Origin: Rosa chinensis
Lineage: Eukaryota; Streptophyta; Magnoliopsida; Rosales; Rosaceae
Assembly: GCF_002994745.2 (NCBI RefSeq)
Contig: NC_037091.1
Span: forward strand, 9,920,501-9,984,500
DNA length: 64,000 nt
Direction of reading: 5' to 3'
Below, in pieces: positions 62,836 to 64,000 of the stretch; within the stretch, counting starts at the first letter, position 1; each line of letters begins with the position of its first letter. The notes under the pieces are model-generated. The model was not told the DNA's origin, searched no databases, and saw nothing but the letters and a program-made list of their open reading frames with translations. The translations under genes were made by a program, and so were the position numbers.

Positions 62836-64000
62836 TTAATCCCTCGGAAAATAAAACATAAGGGAAGGGATGTGTTGGACTTTATGGAAGTCCTCTCCTC
62901 CTTCCTCAAGCTTACTACAGAATCGTTTAGGCATACCCACAATATCCAATTCCTTGAGCGTAGTAAGGTGTCTCAGCCCATCTGGAACCGTACTCAATTC
63001 TCTGCACTGAACAATGGCCAATTTGCAGAGACAAGGCATGGCTCCTTCCTCCACCCTCCACTCTCTTATTTCCAAATCCGTAAGTCTAAGAAACTGAAGA
63101 CGAGGAAAGCTTCCAGCGGAGAAAACCAATACTTCTGTATTTTTCTCAAACACATTATCCGACAGATCAAGACTTTTCAGGTTGGGCAGCTTCTCTAGTA
63201 AGGCCATTTGGTCGCCCTTGAGAGCACATTGACACAAAAGTAAGTTGGTGAGGTTTGAATAGGAGTGGAACTCTTTCGGTAGTTCTAGTGTGGGCCCCCA
63301 CAGCACCAACTTGTATATTTGACCGCACCTTGCAACTATTTGACTAACCTCTGCACCGCTTTCCATTCCAACCTCGTTGTCCAACCGCAGGGACCGAATA
63401 CCGTTGAGCACGCAGCCTGCCGCATCCAAGATTTTCTCCAGATTTTTCGATTGGCTAGATGACAATTGTATTTTCAGTTTCCTTAGATTGCCTAGTTTAG
63501 CAAGATCATTCAAATCACAACGTCTACTCGAAATAGAATTTAAAGTTTGCAAATCACCGAGAGTAGATAGCTGCAGTTTACCTCTTGCCGTGTAATCATA
63601 TGGCAGGTATAAATGTCTCAACTTATTCATCTTGCATATCACATTTGGGATAAACATGTGGTCATTTCTAACATGGAAATCAAGTGTCTGCAAACAAATC
63701 AAGTTTCCTAGGAACGGAGGAAACGATTTTATATTACTGTTCCTTAGACTCAGAAACCTCAAGTGGACCATGTTTCCAATTTCTCTAGGCAGCTCTATTT
63801 CGACTTCTCTATCATTCATACCTTCAATCCTCAACGCTCTGAGTAATTTGAAATCCTTGAACATGGAAGGTATCAATTCTTTCCTTTTAGGAAACCAATG
63901 ATAATCGTTGGGGCCAAAATATAACAAGGACCTAAGGTGCCCACCTCTTTCCCCAAGTGAGGGTACCAATTTATCATCATTCTCATCCAAGTAGACGGCA
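62836..64000 (-). CDS. NLR disease-resistance protein, C-terminal LRR part (cut by window edge)
   Basis: An uninterrupted minus-strand frame runs from the right edge to TAA at 62836, giving about 388 residues. It consists of leucine-rich repeats: LPREIGNMVHLRFLSLRNSN, then FPPFLGNLICLQTLDF, LPNLKSLDLSDN, FPRLQFLRLTDLEIREW, MPCLCKLAIVQC and LTTLKELDIVGMP. The ending, GEDFHKVQHIPSLMF, is the hallmark tail of CC-NB-ARC-LRR proteins of the RPP13/RPP8 type. These cytosolic immune receptors detect pathogen effectors and trigger defence. The coiled-coil and NB-ARC parts would lie at higher coordinates, outside the window, so intactness cannot be judged. No stop or frameshift is seen here. Confidence 0.93.
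   Translation of the reverse strand, partial: AVYLDENDDKLVPSLGERGGHLRSLLYFGPNDYHWFPKRKELIPSMFKDFKLLRALRIEGMNDREVEIELPREIGNMVHLRFLSLRNSNIKSFPPFLGNLICLQTLDFHVRNDHMFIPNVICKMNKLRHLYLPYDYTARGKLQLSTLGDLQTLNSISSRRCDLNDLAKLGNLRKLKIQLSSSQSKNLEKILDAAGCVLNGIRSLRLDNEVGMESGAEVSQIVARCGQIYKLVLWGPTLELPKEFHSYSNLTNLLLCQCALKGDQMALLEKLPNLKSLDLSDNVFEKNTEVLVFSAGSFPRLQFLRLTDLEIREWRVEEGAMPCLCKLAIVQCRELSTVPDGLRHLTTLKELDIVGMPKRFCSKLEEGGEDFHKVQHIPSLMFYFPRD

Overview
This window looks like nuclear DNA from a dicot plant, probably a rosid. It is AT-rich, its genes have introns with GT-AG splice sites, and it is dense in plant transposons. The species cannot be fixed from the sequence; Rosaceae would fit but is not shown. 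Only two clear host genes are present. On the minus strand, 2581-10278 holds a complete 15-exon PHO1-type phosphate exporter gene, which I reconstructed exon by exon with every phase closing (779 aa). At the right edge, 62836-64000 (minus) is the LRR end of an NLR resistance gene whose N-terminal part lies outside the window. Weak exon-like pieces at 1-1070 and 56314-57448 remain unidentified.

From about 10.4 to 54 kb the window is mostly an archive of transposons, many with both ends and target-site duplications (TSDs) visible. Upstream of PHO1 are a short LINE-like retroposon (15-bp TSD), a PIF/Harbinger-type element (TAA TSD) and a hAT-type element (8-bp TSD). Further right are two related hAT-type elements, two solo LTRs of one family (5-bp TSDs), a Tourist-like element, a Mutator-type element carrying a TBL gene fragment (Pack-MULE, 9-bp TSD) and two more hAT-type elements (8-bp TSDs). 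An old, decayed Ty1/copia element occupies 43397-49766; its LTRs differ at about 26 of 233 sites.

The centrepiece is a young 13.15-kb Ty3/gypsy element of the Tat type (21342-34493, coding strand minus). Its two 1216-bp LTRs differ at only about 11 sites and it has a perfect 5-bp TSD. It is nested inside an older poly(A)-tailed retroposon with a 16-bp TSD. It has a long intact gag-protease frame, then a pol frame (reverse transcriptase, RNase H, second RNase H, integrase) interrupted by four in-frame stop codons. Between pol and the 3' LTR, on the opposite strand, lies a long intact gene for a plant mobile domain (PMD, aminotransferase-like) protein with its own spliceable intron. The integrase C-terminus runs into the end of this antisense gene. 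The element therefore looks like a recently moved copy that keeps Gag and a captured host-type gene but has lost its own Pol.
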